From NCBI GenBank assembly GCA_040901465.1, contig JBBDYN010000015.1, positions 112,402-176,401 on the forward strand: a stretch of DNA of 64,000 bases. The letters run 5' to 3'. The DNA comes from JAUSIF01 sp040901465 (GTDB lineage Bacteria; Pseudomonadota; Alphaproteobacteria; Rhizobiales; Xanthobacteraceae). The notes under the pieces are model-generated. The model had not been told where the DNA came from, did not search any database, and worked only from the letters and a program-made list of their open reading frames with translations. How positions within the stretch are numbered: the stretch's first letter is position 1; every line of letters begins with the position of its first letter. This document shows positions 15,849 through 24,333 of the stretch, piece after piece. The position numbers were made by a program, and so were the translations under genes.

Positions 15849-16773
15849 TGGTGCAGCCGATGATCTTTTCCTTTGCCACGTATTTAGTCGCTTCGCCGAG
15901 CACGGTGGCGACCCGCTCGGGCGTTTCGATCACGTCGGTCGCGACGTCGATCGCGCCCACGAGCACGTCTTTTCCGTCGAGCAGCTTCAGCAGGTTCATC
16001 GGCACGTGCGAGTCGATGCATTCGACCGAAACCTGGCCGATGCGGCTCTGCGCCAGCGTCGGGAAAATTTTCTCGTACTGGCGCCATTCCGCGCCGAGCG
16101 AATTCTTCCAATCGATATTGGCCTTGATGCCGTAGCCGTAGCAGATGTGCACGGCGGTGGTGCAGGCGAGGCCCTCGATCGCACGATGCAGCGCCTCGAT
16201 GCCCCACTCAGCCACGTCGTTCATATAGACATTGAACGCCGGTTCATCGAACTGGATCACGTCAACGCCGTCGGCTTCGAGCGCGCGCGCTTCCTGATTG
16301 AGCAGTGCCGCGAACGCCATGGCCATCTTCACCTTGTCGCCGTAGTGGCGGTCGGCGACGGTGTCGACGATGGTCATGGGGCCGGGGAGGGTGAACTTCA
16401 GCTTGCGTTTCGTGTGCGCGCGTGCGAGGCGCGCCTCGGTTTCATGTACGCCCCGCTTCAGGCGCAACGGAGCGGTGACCTGCGGGACCATCGCTTTGTA
16501 GCGGTCGGCGCGGATTCTCATCTCGACCTTGTGCGCGAAGTCGATGCCGTCGACATATTCGAGAAATCCGTGGACGAAATGCTGGCGCGACTGCTCGCCA
16601 TCCGTGACGATGTCGATGCCGGCATCTTCCTGCTCCTTGATCGCGAGCAAGGTGGCATCGGCCTTCGCCGCTGCAAGCTCCGCGCCTTCTAGCCGCCACG
16701 GCGCCCAGAGCTTGTTCGGCTCGGCGAGCCATGACGGCTTCGGCAGGCTGCCGGCGATCGACGTTTCGAACAT
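15754..16773 (-). CDS. MetE-core (cobalamin-independent methionine synthase-like) protein 2
   Basis: 339 residues, the shortest of the three MetE-core proteins here. Opening SIAGSLPKPSWLAEPNKLWAPW is typical of stand-alone methionine synthase barrels. Zinc ligands are H209-I-C211, E251 and C310 (GCTNCGMAP), and D176-E-P178 fits the amino-acid pocket. Family members take a methyl group from a donor other than polyglutamyl-methyl-THF or from an unknown corrinoid protein. No DUF1852 (MesX) partner is beside it. It appears to be a single gene. The tail is duplicated in the tandem repeat downstream, but the gene is complete. Confidence 0.87.
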   Translation of the reverse strand: MFETSIAGSLPKPSWLAEPNKLWAPWRLEGAELAAAKADATLLAIKEQEDAGIDIVTDGEQSRQHFVHGFLEYVDGIDFAHKVEMRIRADRYKAMVPQVTAPLRLKRGVHETEARLARAHTKRKLKFTLPGPMTIVDTVADRHYGDKVKMAMAFAALLNQEARALEADGVDVIQFDEPAFNVYMNDVAEWGIEALHRAIEGLACTTAVHICYGYGIKANIDWKNSLGAEWRQYEKIFPTLAQSRIGQVSVECIDSHVPMNLLKLLDGKDVLVGAIDVATDVIETPERVATVLGEATKYVAKEKIIGCTNCGMAPMRREIAMAKLAALAQGAALARKKFF

Positions 16774-16911
16774 AGCGTTTCCCCGCCGGGATCGGACGCG
16801 ATCAAAGCAAAAGCGTCAATACGCGCAGCCGTTCATTGCGGGGCCGCATCCCACGCGCGCTTGCCGGGGCATGGCTCCCACGCCTATCAATGGCTTAAGC
16901 CGACGCATTGG

Positions 16912-17001
16912 GCCGACGTGGCGGAACGGTAGACGCATGGGGCTTAAAACCCCTTGGAGGAGTAATCCTCCGTGCAGGTTCGACTCCTGCCGTCGGCACC
17001 A
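16912..17001 (+). tRNA. tRNA-Leu (anticodon TAA), CCA encoded
   Basis: The seven-base acceptor stem GCCGACG / CGTCGGC closes a class II tRNA with a long variable arm (TGGAGGAGTAATCCTCCG). The anticodon loop CTTAAAA gives TAA at 16945-16947, and GGTTCGACTCC is the T arm. A-CCA is encoded at 16998-17001. Confidence 0.95.
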
Positions 17002-17111
17002 TCTAGAAGTTTGCCCGCGCGGGCTTCTTGGCGGCCTACTTCGCTCGCGCAACTTCGACGGCGGGATGTCAGCAGTTGCGACAATCGTTCAAGCCAGAGG
17101 GAGAAACTTCA

Positions 17112-17996
17112 TTGAAACTCGGATTTGTCGGCCTTGGCGCGATGGGCGAATTGATGGTCCCGCGCCTGATGAAGGGCGGCCATCAGGTCACCGGCTGGAA
17201 CCGCACGAAGGCGCGGGCCGCGCCGTTGATCAAAGCCGGAATGAAATGGGGCGATACGCCGCGCGCGGTGGCCGAGCAGTCCGACGTCGTGTTCTGCATC
17301 GTCACCGACGGCAAGGCGGTGAAATCCGTCGCGCTCGGTGACGATGGCGTCGCAGCGGGACTCAAGAAGGGCGGCGTCTTTATCGACATGAGCACGATCG
17401 CGCCCGCGGTCAGCAAGGAAGTCGCGGCCGAGTTTCGCAAGCGTGGGCTCTACATGCTCGACGCGCCGATCTCGGGCAGCCCCGTCACCGTGAACAAGGG
17501 CGAAGCCTCGGTCATGGTGGGCGGCGACAGGGCGACCTATGAACGCCTGCGCGACGTGCTGCTCCTGATCGGGCCGAAGGTCACTTACATCGGCGAGAGC
17601 GGGCAGGCCGTGCACATGAAGCTCGCGGTGAACTCGCTCCTCATGGTCGAGGTGATCGCGTTCGGCGAGGCGGTGGCGCTCGCGGAAAAGGGCGGGGTGA
17701 AGCGCGAGGTCGCACTCGACGCGATCCTGAAGAGCGTCGCGGCGTCACCGGTGCTCGGCTATCGCGGGCCGTTCATTCTCGAAGGGCAGATGCCGGACGT
17801 TCCGCTCGCCGACGTTACGCTGCAACAAAAAGACATGCTGCTCGTGCTTGAGCTCGCGCGCACGCTCGGCTGTTACGCGCCGCTCGCCGCGGCCGCCAAC
17901 GAAATGATGAACGCGTGCCGCGGGCTTGGAATCGACGAGCACGACTTTGTGGTCGCGCACCGGGTTTATCGCCGTCTGGGAGGGATGGAATCGTGA
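17112..17996 (+). CDS. Beta-hydroxyacid dehydrogenase (3-hydroxyisobutyrate dehydrogenase family)
   Basis: 294 residues from a TTG start behind AGAGGGAGAAA; the frame is open upstream to 17028 but homology starts with KLGFVGLGAMGELMVPRLMKGG, the Rossmann GxGxxG of this family. The substrate-binding DAPISGSPVTVNKG and the catalytic-Lys region HMKLAVNSLLMVEVIAFGEAVAL (Lys in MKLAVN) are present. Members oxidise 3-hydroxyisobutyrate, tartronate semialdehyde or glyoxylate relatives with NAD(P). Its stop overlaps the cupin start, so it forms an operon with the cupin and the third MetE-like gene. Confidence 0.9.
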   Translation: MKLGFVGLGAMGELMVPRLMKGGHQVTGWNRTKARAAPLIKAGMKWGDTPRAVAEQSDVVFCIVTDGKAVKSVALGDDGVAAGLKKGGVFIDMSTIAPAVSKEVAAEFRKRGLYMLDAPISGSPVTVNKGEASVMVGGDRATYERLRDVLLLIGPKVTYIGESGQAVHMKLAVNSLLMVEVIAFGEAVALAEKGGVKREVALDAILKSVAASPVLGYRGPFILEGQMPDVPLADVTLQQKDMLLVLELARTLGCYAPLAAAANEMMNACRGLGIDEHDFVVAHRVYRRLGGMES

Positions 17997-18415
17997 GGCA
18001 ATACAAGACGAACATCAGGAGCGTGCCGCTCGAAGGCAGCCTGCGCGAGGACGAGGGCTGGTTCGACATGCAAGTCCGCTTCCTGATCGATCAAAAGACG
18101 ACCGGCAACGATCAGCTCGTGGTGGGCTGGACGGTGCTGCCGCCAGGCGCGAAGCACGACCGCCATCGCCATCACAATTGCGATGAGTTCTTCGTGGTCG
18201 TGAAGGGACACGGCATGAGCTATACGGCCGACGGAAAGGGCGAGGAGCCGTCGGGCGAAGGCGATGTCGTGTATTCGCCGCGCGGCGCATGGCACGGGTT
18301 CAACAACACGTCGGACAAGGACGTGGTGCTCGTGTGGGGCTGGAGCGGCGCGGGCTCGCTGCAGGCGACCGGCTATGAAGTTCATCCCGAAGTGGCGGCG
18401 GCCGCCCGGCAATGA
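17993..18415 (+). CDS. Cupin domain protein
   Basis: 140 residues. The GTG start overlaps the dehydrogenase stop (GTGA) and has GGGAGGGA upstream. Cupin motif 1 reads GAKHDRHRHHNCDEFFVVVKG, with two His and one Glu as metal ligands, and motif 2 GDVVYSPRGAWHGFNNT supplies the last His. Single-domain cupins may be sugar isomerases, dioxygenases or ligand sensors; none can be chosen from sequence. Context links it to dehydrogenase and MetE-like chemistry. Confidence 0.85.
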   Translation: MRQYKTNIRSVPLEGSLREDEGWFDMQVRFLIDQKTTGNDQLVVGWTVLPPGAKHDRHRHHNCDEFFVVVKGHGMSYTADGKGEEPSGEGDVVYSPRGAWHGFNNTSDKDVVLVWGWSGAGSLQATGYEVHPEVAAAARQ

Positions 18416-18455
18416 ATGCGCGCATCATCGTGCGCGTTTTGCGCGGAGCAAAGAC

Positions 18456-19610
18456 GTGAAGCGCAGCACGGATCGAATTCTGACCACGCACATCGGCAGC
18501 CTGCCGCGGCCGGACGACTTGCTCGAATTGATGCAGGCGAGGGAGAACGGCAAGGCAGACGACGCGGCGGTGGCGAAGCGCGCGCGTCAGGCGGTCAACG
18601 ACATTGTCGTGCGGCAGATCGAGACCGGGCTCGACGTCATCAATGACGGCGAGCAGGGGAAACCGAGCTTCCTCACGTACGTGAACGTGCGGCTCGGCGG
18701 CTTCGAGCCGGGCGGGATCCGCGGCAGTCCGTGGAAAGATTCGCGTGAGGCGTTGTCGTTTCCGGATTTCTATGGCGCGGCGCTGCAAGGCAGCGGCCCG
18801 AGCCTCGCCAAAATGATGATCTGCACGGGCCCCGTCACCTACAAGGGCCACGCGCAATTGCGGGCGGAGCTCGCGACCTTCAAGGAGGCGCTCGAGAGCA
18901 AGACCTATGCGGAAGCGTTCGTGCCCGCGATCTCGCCGTCGAACATCGAAGAGTGGCAGGCGAACAACTATTACAAGACCGAAGAGGAGTATCTGTTCGC
19001 GCTCGCCGACGCGATGCGCGAGGAATACGCGGCGATCGTCGATGCGGGATTTCTGTTGCAGATCGACGATCCGCGGCTCGTGACGCACTATTGCGTCGCG
19101 CCGGGATTGAGCGTCGAGGATTGCCGCAAGTGGGCGATGCCGCGCGTCGAAGCGTTGAACCACGCGTTGCGCGGCATTCCGCCGGAGAAGGTGCGCTTCC
19201 ATACCTGTTACGGAATTAATATGGGGCCGCGCATCCACGACATGGAATTGAAGGACATCGTCGACATCATGCTGAAGGTGCACGCGGGCGCGTTTTCGTT
19301 CGAGGCGTCGAATCCGAGGCACGAGCATGAGTGGCGAGTGTGGGCGGCGACGAAGCTTCCTGAGGGCACGGTTCTCATTCCCGGCATGATCACGCACTCG
19401 ACGGTGCTGGTGGAGCATCCGGACCTCGTGGCCGAGCGCATCCTGCGTTATGCGAAAATCGCCGGACGCGAGAACGTGATCGCCGGCGCCGACTGCGGGT
19501 TTGCGACGTTCGCGACATCGCGCGAAATTGCGCCGAGCATCGTCTGGGCGAAGCTAGACTCGCTCGTCAAAGGCGCGCGAATCGCGAGCAGGGAACTGTG
19601 GGGCCGCTGA
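18456..19610 (+). CDS. MetE-core (cobalamin-independent methionine synthase-like) protein 3
   Basis: 384 residues from a GTG behind GCGGAGC, 40 bases after the cupin. It starts TDRILTTHIGSLPRPDDLLELM. Zinc ligands H249-T-C251, E283 and C347 (GADCGFATF) are complete. Length and opening resemble the MetE-superfamily group that includes epoxyalkane:coenzyme M transferase as well as many uncharacterised proteins, so this is more likely a zinc-dependent thiol alkyltransferase for a small substrate than a housekeeping methionine synthase. That role is inference from family and neighbours. Third gene of the dehydrogenase-cupin unit. Confidence 0.85.
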   Translation: MKRSTDRILTTHIGSLPRPDDLLELMQARENGKADDAAVAKRARQAVNDIVVRQIETGLDVINDGEQGKPSFLTYVNVRLGGFEPGGIRGSPWKDSREALSFPDFYGAALQGSGPSLAKMMICTGPVTYKGHAQLRAELATFKEALESKTYAEAFVPAISPSNIEEWQANNYYKTEEEYLFALADAMREEYAAIVDAGFLLQIDDPRLVTHYCVAPGLSVEDCRKWAMPRVEALNHALRGIPPEKVRFHTCYGINMGPRIHDMELKDIVDIMLKVHAGAFSFEASNPRHEHEWRVWAATKLPEGTVLIPGMITHSTVLVEHPDLVAERILRYAKIAGRENVIAGADCGFATFATSREIAPSIVWAKLDSLVKGARIASRELWGR

Positions 19611-19613
19611 CGC

Positions 19614-20594
19614 TCACACGATGCCGAGCAGCGCCGCCGCGAGCAGCAACGCGGCCAGCACGAGCGAATTAAGCACTAGGAGCACGAGCACGCGCGCGCC
19701 CACGGTGCGCATGGCCTCGAGCGATGTATGCATGCCGATCGCCGCGATTGCGGCGAGCATCAGCCAGCTCGAGGCCGTGAGCAGGGCGCTCTTCAAGGGT
19801 GCAGGCACGAATCCGAACGAGCCCAGCACCAGCAGAATTGCGAACGCGATCACAAACCAGGGAATCTCGATCGACGTGAGGGACGCCCCTTCGCGCCTTC
19901 CGTAAGCAACGGCCAGCGTCAGGACGAACGGTGCGAGCAGCGAAATACGAAAGAGCTTCGTCAGCGTCGCCGTGCCGCCGGCCGATTCTGAAACGGTCAT
20001 GCCGGCCGCGACCGCCTGCGGCACGTTGTGGATCGATCCGCCGAGAAAAATTCCCGCGTGCAGGTCGTCGAAGCCAAGAAATACGACAAGCAGCGGATAG
20101 ACGACCATCGCGATCGCGCTGAGCCCGATCACGCCCGCGATCACGAGCGCGGTGTCGCGCTCGATACCGGGCCTCTTCGGGAGCACGGCGGCGACCGCGA
20201 CCGCGGCGGAGGCGCCGCAAAATGCCGTCCCGCTGCCGGCGATGATGCCGAGATTGGTCGAGAGGCCGAGGAACCGGGCGGCGAAGATTCCGAAGACGAG
20301 GGTCGCAGCGACCGCCGCGGCGACCACGACGGCCGGCCACAGGCCGATTGCGGCCACATCGCCAATCGTGAGGCGTACGCCGAGGAGCGCGACCGCGACC
20401 GCGAGCAGGTGCGCTGAAGCGAAATCGACGCCGGCGACGGCATCCGGCGACTCCGCCAGCGGACGCGCCAGCATGCCGAGGAGCAGCGCGAAGAGCAGCG
20501 ATGATCCAAAGCCGCCGTCGTCGAGCAATCTCGCCAGGATCGCGACGAACGCGGCAAGTACGATGCCAATGCCGTAGCGGCGGAAGATTTCCAC
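19614..20594 (-). CDS. YeiH/UPF0324 family membrane protein (putative sulfate exporter)
   Basis: 326 residues from a GTG behind AGGAG. About ten hydrophobic helices are visible. Family marks include LLDDGGFGSSLLFALLLGML, TNLGIIAGSGTAFCGASAAVAVAAV and GGSIHNVPQAVAAGM. The family is annotated as putative sulfate exporters, mainly from association with taurine or sulfolactate catabolism, and the inner-membrane location is sure while the substrate is not. It converges with the MetE-like gene (three bases between stops). Confidence 0.88.
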   Translation of the reverse strand: MEIFRRYGIGIVLAAFVAILARLLDDGGFGSSLLFALLLGMLARPLAESPDAVAGVDFASAHLLAVAVALLGVRLTIGDVAAIGLWPAVVVAAAVAATLVFGIFAARFLGLSTNLGIIAGSGTAFCGASAAVAVAAVLPKRPGIERDTALVIAGVIGLSAIAMVVYPLLVVFLGFDDLHAGIFLGGSIHNVPQAVAAGMTVSESAGGTATLTKLFRISLLAPFVLTLAVAYGRREGASLTSIEIPWFVIAFAILLVLGSFGFVPAPLKSALLTASSWLMLAAIAAIGMHTSLEAMRTVGARVLVLLVLNSLVLAALLLAAALLGIV

Positions 20595-20697
20595 GTTCGC
20601 GGCTCCTGAAGAGCTTACCGCCGCGCTCTATTCGCAGCCGGGCGGCCTCGGACCAGTTTGGAGGCCGGACGTTTCACCAACACGCTGCTGTGTGCGC

Positions 20698-21384
20698 TCA
20701 TTCGACGATCAATTTTTTCTGTATCGTCAAGTCATTCAGGGTGCGGACACCGGAAACGTTCTCCGCTGCCACGCGGATCGCGGTCTGCTGCTCCGGCGAG
20801 GCCACGACGCCTTCGACCTTGACTACGCCGCCGCGCACGCTGATCTCAACCTGGGCGGACGCGAACCAATGCTCCACCTTCAGGCGTTTCAAGACTTCGG
20901 CACGGATGGCGTTGTCGTCCGCTGTGACCGGGCCGCTTTTCTCGTGGAGGTCGGCGAGCACGCGCAGGAGATCGGCGCGGCTGACGATGCCGACGACCTT
21001 GCTTCCGCGCATGATCGGTACGCGCTTGATGTTGTGGTGTTCGAAGAGCTTTGCGATCTCGGCGACGGTTGTTTCCTCTTGCGCGGTCACGACCGGGCGG
21101 GTCATGATTTCGCCCGCGTAGCGCGCATGCGATTTGACGTAGTCGGTTGCCAGCGTTTCACTGGTCGTGAGCAGCTCCAGCCACCAGGAACGATGGCGCT
21201 CGGTGCCGGCTTCGCAGCGCCGGATCAGATCGCCTTCACTGACGATCCCGACGAGCTTGGCGTTTTCGTCGAGCACCGGAACGGCGCTGATCCGCCGGGC
21301 GAGAAGTGTCCTGGCAACATCGCTTACCGTCGTGTCAGGCCGTACGCTGACCACGTCCGCTTCCATCACTTCGGCCGCTTTCAT
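20698..21384 (-). CDS. CBS-pair and BON domain protein
   Basis: 228 residues from an ATG with GGGAGG upstream. Two CBS motifs (VMEADVVSVRPDTTVSDVAR... and IMTRPVVTAQEETTVAEIAK...) form a Bateman module that senses adenine nucleotides; the C-terminal 75 residues are a BON domain (GVVKVEGVVASPEQQTAIR). The CBS-BON combination occurs in stress or hypoxia-related cytoplasmic proteins. No enzymatic domain. Probably monocistronic. Confidence 0.87.
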   Translation of the reverse strand: MKAAEVMEADVVSVRPDTTVSDVARTLLARRISAVPVLDENAKLVGIVSEGDLIRRCEAGTERHRSWWLELLTTSETLATDYVKSHARYAGEIMTRPVVTAQEETTVAEIAKLFEHHNIKRVPIMRGSKVVGIVSRADLLRVLADLHEKSGPVTADDNAIRAEVLKRLKVEHWFASAQVEISVRGGVVKVEGVVASPEQQTAIRVAAENVSGVRTLNDLTIQKKLIVE

Positions 21385-21462
21385 TTTTGGATCCTCCCCG
21401 AACGACAAACTTTAGCACAAAAAAGATGACGATCGGCGCTCGGATCCGCGGGCATTCGCCGA

Positions 21463-22641
21463 TCAGGTCGGCCGGTATTGATAAATCCAACCGTGGCGGT
21501 CGACGAGCTTTTCCGCGTCCCAGCGCAGCTTCAGATCGCGCGCCCAGCGCAAAATTCCGTCGGCGTGGTAGATGCGGCCGGTGAAGCGCGCGGTCCGCTG
21601 CAATCGCGCGGCGCGCGGCGCGCGTTCGGACTCGTAGGCACGCAGCGCCTCCACGACGTTGCCTCGGTGCTTGAGATGGCGGCCGAGCGCGACCGCGTCC
21701 TCGAGCGCCGCGCCCGCACCTTGCGCGAGGAACGGCAACATCGGGTGTGCCGCGTCGCCGAGGAGGGTCACGCGGCCTTCGCCCCAGGACTTGAGCGGCG
21801 CGCGGTCGGCGAGGGCCCAGCGGTTGAACTTCTTTGCGCCGGCAAGCGCGCGCTGCGGCATCTCGGCCCAGCGATCACAGGCGGACGGAAGGCGAGCCAC
21901 CTCGCCCGGCGCGTTCCAGCCCGCGGCCTGCCAGTGGTCGCGAAAGACCGCGACCACATTGATCTGTTTTCCGCCGGCAACCGGGTAATGCACGACATGC
22001 GCCTCGGTTCCGAGCCAAAGCCGGACGATCGGCTCGGCGAAGGCGGCGGGCAGCGCGCTCGCGGGCACAAGCGCGCGCCAGGCGACAAATCCGCAAAATG
22101 CCGGCCGCTCGTCGCCATGCAGGCGCGCGCGCACCCGCGACCACAGGCCGTCGGCGCCGATCAGGGCAATTCCGAACTGCTCGTCGGTCTTGCGCCCGCG
22201 CGTCGTGAGCGCCGTCGTGCCGCGGGCGTGGGCGGCGAAGTCAGTCACTTCGGTGCCGAGTTCGAACTCAATGTCGACGAGGTCGCTTGCCGCGGCCTGC
22301 AGCGCGCGTTGCAAATCCGCGCGCAAAGTGAGGAGCCAGGGGGAGCCGTAGCGGGCGGCGGCGTTCGCAAGCGGCGCGCGCGCGAGCTCCTTGCCTGTTT
22401 TGCCGCAGGCGACACTCAAGCCGCGCGCTTCAACCGCACGCTCTTTCACGGCGTCGAGAACGCCGAGCCGCTCGAGCGCGCGGCTGGCGTTGGGCGTGAG
22501 CTGGATGCCGGCGCCGATCTCTTCCAGCTTCGACGCGCGCTCCAGCACCAGCGGGCGGAAGCCGGACTTGGCGAGCGCGATCGCAGCCGCGAGCCCGCCG
22601 ATGCCGGCGCCCGCAACGAGAATTGTCCGCGAACGCGCCAC
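21463..22641 (-). CDS. FAD-dependent aromatic monooxygenase (salicylate hydroxylase-like)
   Basis: 392 residues from a GTG. ILVAGAGIGGLAAAIALAKSG is the GxGxxG FAD motif, GADGLWSRVR the DG motif, and GRVTLLGDAAHPMLPFLAQG the GD motif that binds the FAD ribityl; together these mark group A flavoprotein hydroxylases. RADLQRAL is also characteristic of 3-hydroxybenzoate/salicylate hydroxylases. It hydroxylates an aromatic acid with NAD(P)H and O2; the substrate is unknown. It lies 12 bases after the zinc-finger gene on the same strand, which may be transcribed with it. Confidence 0.88.
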   Translation of the reverse strand: MARSRTILVAGAGIGGLAAAIALAKSGFRPLVLERASKLEEIGAGIQLTPNASRALERLGVLDAVKERAVEARGLSVACGKTGKELARAPLANAAARYGSPWLLTLRADLQRALQAAASDLVDIEFELGTEVTDFAAHARGTTALTTRGRKTDEQFGIALIGADGLWSRVRARLHGDERPAFCGFVAWRALVPASALPAAFAEPIVRLWLGTEAHVVHYPVAGGKQINVVAVFRDHWQAAGWNAPGEVARLPSACDRWAEMPQRALAGAKKFNRWALADRAPLKSWGEGRVTLLGDAAHPMLPFLAQGAGAALEDAVALGRHLKHRGNVVEALRAYESERAPRAARLQRTARFTGRIYHADGILRWARDLKLRWDAEKLVDRHGWIYQYRPT

Positions 22642-22653
22642 GGGTTCCGGCGA

Positions 22654-22899
22654 TCAGGCCGCCTGCTTGGTGTAGGCGCACTCGGGCGGACGCGCCTCGT
22701 CGGGCGCGAGCGCGGGATTGTGCCGGTAGAGCGTCGAGCAATAGGGGCAGACGATCTCATTCTCGTCGCCCATGTCGAGGTAGACGTGCGGGTGGTCGTT
22801 CGGCGGCAGCGCGCCGATGCACTTGAATTCGCGAGCGCCGATCTCGATCACCGGGACGCCGGGCTCGTTATGGAAGTGGGGAACGATCTTGTCGACCAT
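22654..22899 (-). CDS. CHCC zinc-finger protein (NDUFS6-like)
   Basis: 81 residues. The core is EFKCIGALPPNDHPHVYLDM followed by EIVCPYCSTLYRH: a C-x(n)-H-C-x2-C zinc site like that of the mitochondrial complex I subunit NDUFS6. In alphaproteobacteria this small protein is thought to serve complex I assembly or be a NDUFS6 equivalent. An extension of the frame to 23004 lacks homology. Upstream of, and close to, the monooxygenase gene. Confidence 0.85.
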   Translation of the reverse strand: MVDKIVPHFHNEPGVPVIEIGAREFKCIGALPPNDHPHVYLDMGDENEIVCPYCSTLYRHNPALAPDEARPPECAYTKQAA

Positions 22900-22990
22900 G
22901 TGCGGTTCCGTGCCTGAGGACTGGCTCGGTCGGACATTAGCCGCTCGCGCGGCCGGGCCCAAGCGTATGCGAACGCGAGCATCTGAAAAT

Positions 22991-23213
22991 CCCTCCCCCT
23001 GCAAGGGGGAGGGTGGCGAGCCATTCGCGCTGGCGAGCGCAAGCGAGCGGCCAGCGCGAACATTGTCTAATTTGCCGCGCCGGCCCCTCGCTTCGCTCGG
23101 CGGCGCGGCGAGCAGCGAGCCGGGTGGGGGTCATTCAATACTGCCTGCCACCCCCACCCCGCCTCCGCCCGCCTGCGCGGGCGTCGGCGACCCTCCCCCT
23201 TGCAGGGGGAGGG
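22991..23213. repeat. Paired palindromic repeat (CCCTCCCCCT type)
   Basis: Two perfect ten-base hairpins, CCCTCCCCCT/AGGGGGAGGG, at 22991-23013 and 23191-23213, bracket about 180 bases of GC-rich spacer. The arrangement parallels the pair at 2418-2511. Together with flanks it fills the 22900-23267 interval, in which I see no gene. Confidence 0.85.
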
Positions 23214-23267
23214 AGGAAAAATTTCAATCGCAGCTTCGCCGCAATCGCCTGCCATGCGACCCGCGGG

Positions 23268-24281
23268 ATGAGGAAAATATTGCTGTTGTTGGGCGCTCTC
23301 GCCTTGCTCGGCGGGAGCACCGTCTTGATCGTGCCTCGCGCGGAACACGCGCTGGCGCTGCGGCTTGCGGCGGACGAGCCGGAACGGCTTGCCGAGCTGC
23401 GGCTTGGCGCGGTCTTCGATGCGGTGGCAGCGCGGCGCGAAGTCGAGGCCGCGCTTGCGGCCGACGATATCGAGCTTGCGGAGAGCTTCGTCGCGCTCGC
23501 CGCGGCGCGAAAGATCGAGCTGCCTGCTGAATTGTCGCAGCGGGTGGCGGCGGGTCGCTCGGCGAAAGAGCAGATGCGGCGCGGCGCGATGCGGTTCGGC
23601 AAGGGCCTGTTCACCGGGGAACCGGAAGGAATCGAGGGACTCGCCGGCGCCGCCACCGGCGATCTGCTGGTTTTCGGCGATATTCGCGACCTCGCGCGCG
23701 AGGGCTACCACGCGGTGCGCGGCGAGCGAGTCGATCCTTTGATGGTGGGCCTCGCGTCGGTCGGCCTCGTTGTCACCGCCGGAACCTATCTTGCTAGCGG
23801 CGCAGGGGTCCCGGCGCGGGCGGGCGTCTCGCTCTTCAAGGCGGCGCGACGCACGGGCAAGATCGGCGCGAGCCTTGCAGCGGACGTGGCCCGTCTCGCG
23901 CGTTCGGGACGCAGCGCGCAGGCGGTCAGTGCCTTCGCGGATCTCGGCCGCATCGAAAGCAAAGCCGGAGCGCGGACGGCGCTGGAAAGCGTGCGCTATG
24001 CCGATGACGTCGGCGATCTGTCGCGCGTGGGCAGGCTCGCGGAGAAAAACGGCCGCACGACTCTCGCAGTTCTGAAGACGCTCGGGCGCGGCGCGCTCGC
24101 GCTCGGCGCCGGTGCGGTCACCGGTGCGCTCTGGGTGCTCGGCGCCACCGCAAACATTTTTCTGCTCGTGCTCATACTTTCCACGATTTTTGCATGGCTC
24201 GTGCGCGGGCTTTGGCGCGCCGGTCGCTTTACGCGGCGTGGCGGGCGCTACGCGGTGGTCAGGCTCTCGGCCACGGCTTGA
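23268..24281 (+). CDS. Unrecognised alanine-rich membrane-associated protein
   Basis: 337 residues, not assigned to a family. Residues 4-24 form a signal anchor (ILLLLGALALLGGSTVLIV). A charged helical part follows (VEAALAADDIELAESFVALAAARKIEL), then a hydrophobic stretch near 145-172 (MVGLASVGLVVTAGTYLASG) and a strongly hydrophobic C-terminal segment near 280-315 (TANIFLLVLILSTIFAWLVRGLW). It looks like an inner-membrane protein with a periplasmic or cytoplasmic helical domain. I chose the ATG at the start of the anchor. Similar proteins appear conserved in Hyphomicrobiales as hypothetical proteins. Confidence 0.72.
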   Translation: MRKILLLLGALALLGGSTVLIVPRAEHALALRLAADEPERLAELRLGAVFDAVAARREVEAALAADDIELAESFVALAAARKIELPAELSQRVAAGRSAKEQMRRGAMRFGKGLFTGEPEGIEGLAGAATGDLLVFGDIRDLAREGYHAVRGERVDPLMVGLASVGLVVTAGTYLASGAGVPARAGVSLFKAARRTGKIGASLAADVARLARSGRSAQAVSAFADLGRIESKAGARTALESVRYADDVGDLSRVGRLAEKNGRTTLAVLKTLGRGALALGAGAVTGALWVLGATANIFLLVLILSTIFAWLVRGLWRAGRFTRRGGRYAVVRLSATA

Positions 24282-24333
24282 GGTCTTACCCGTTCCTGCT
24301 TGCGTCGGAATGGCATTCGTCTAGTTCTGGGTG

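Noticed and set aside
15391..16135. Two small open frames translating as MPGLDPGIQKTGGHF
   Set aside because: They are translations of the dispersed ATGCCCGGG palindrome and the tandem duplication. The same peptide appears wherever the repeat occurs and has no family features.
18456..19610. Epoxyalkane:coenzyme M transferase identity
   Set aside because: Length and zinc motif allow it, but no 2-ketopropyl-CoM carboxylase, CoM synthesis or hydroxypropyl-CoM dehydrogenase genes are present, so I keep only the family call.
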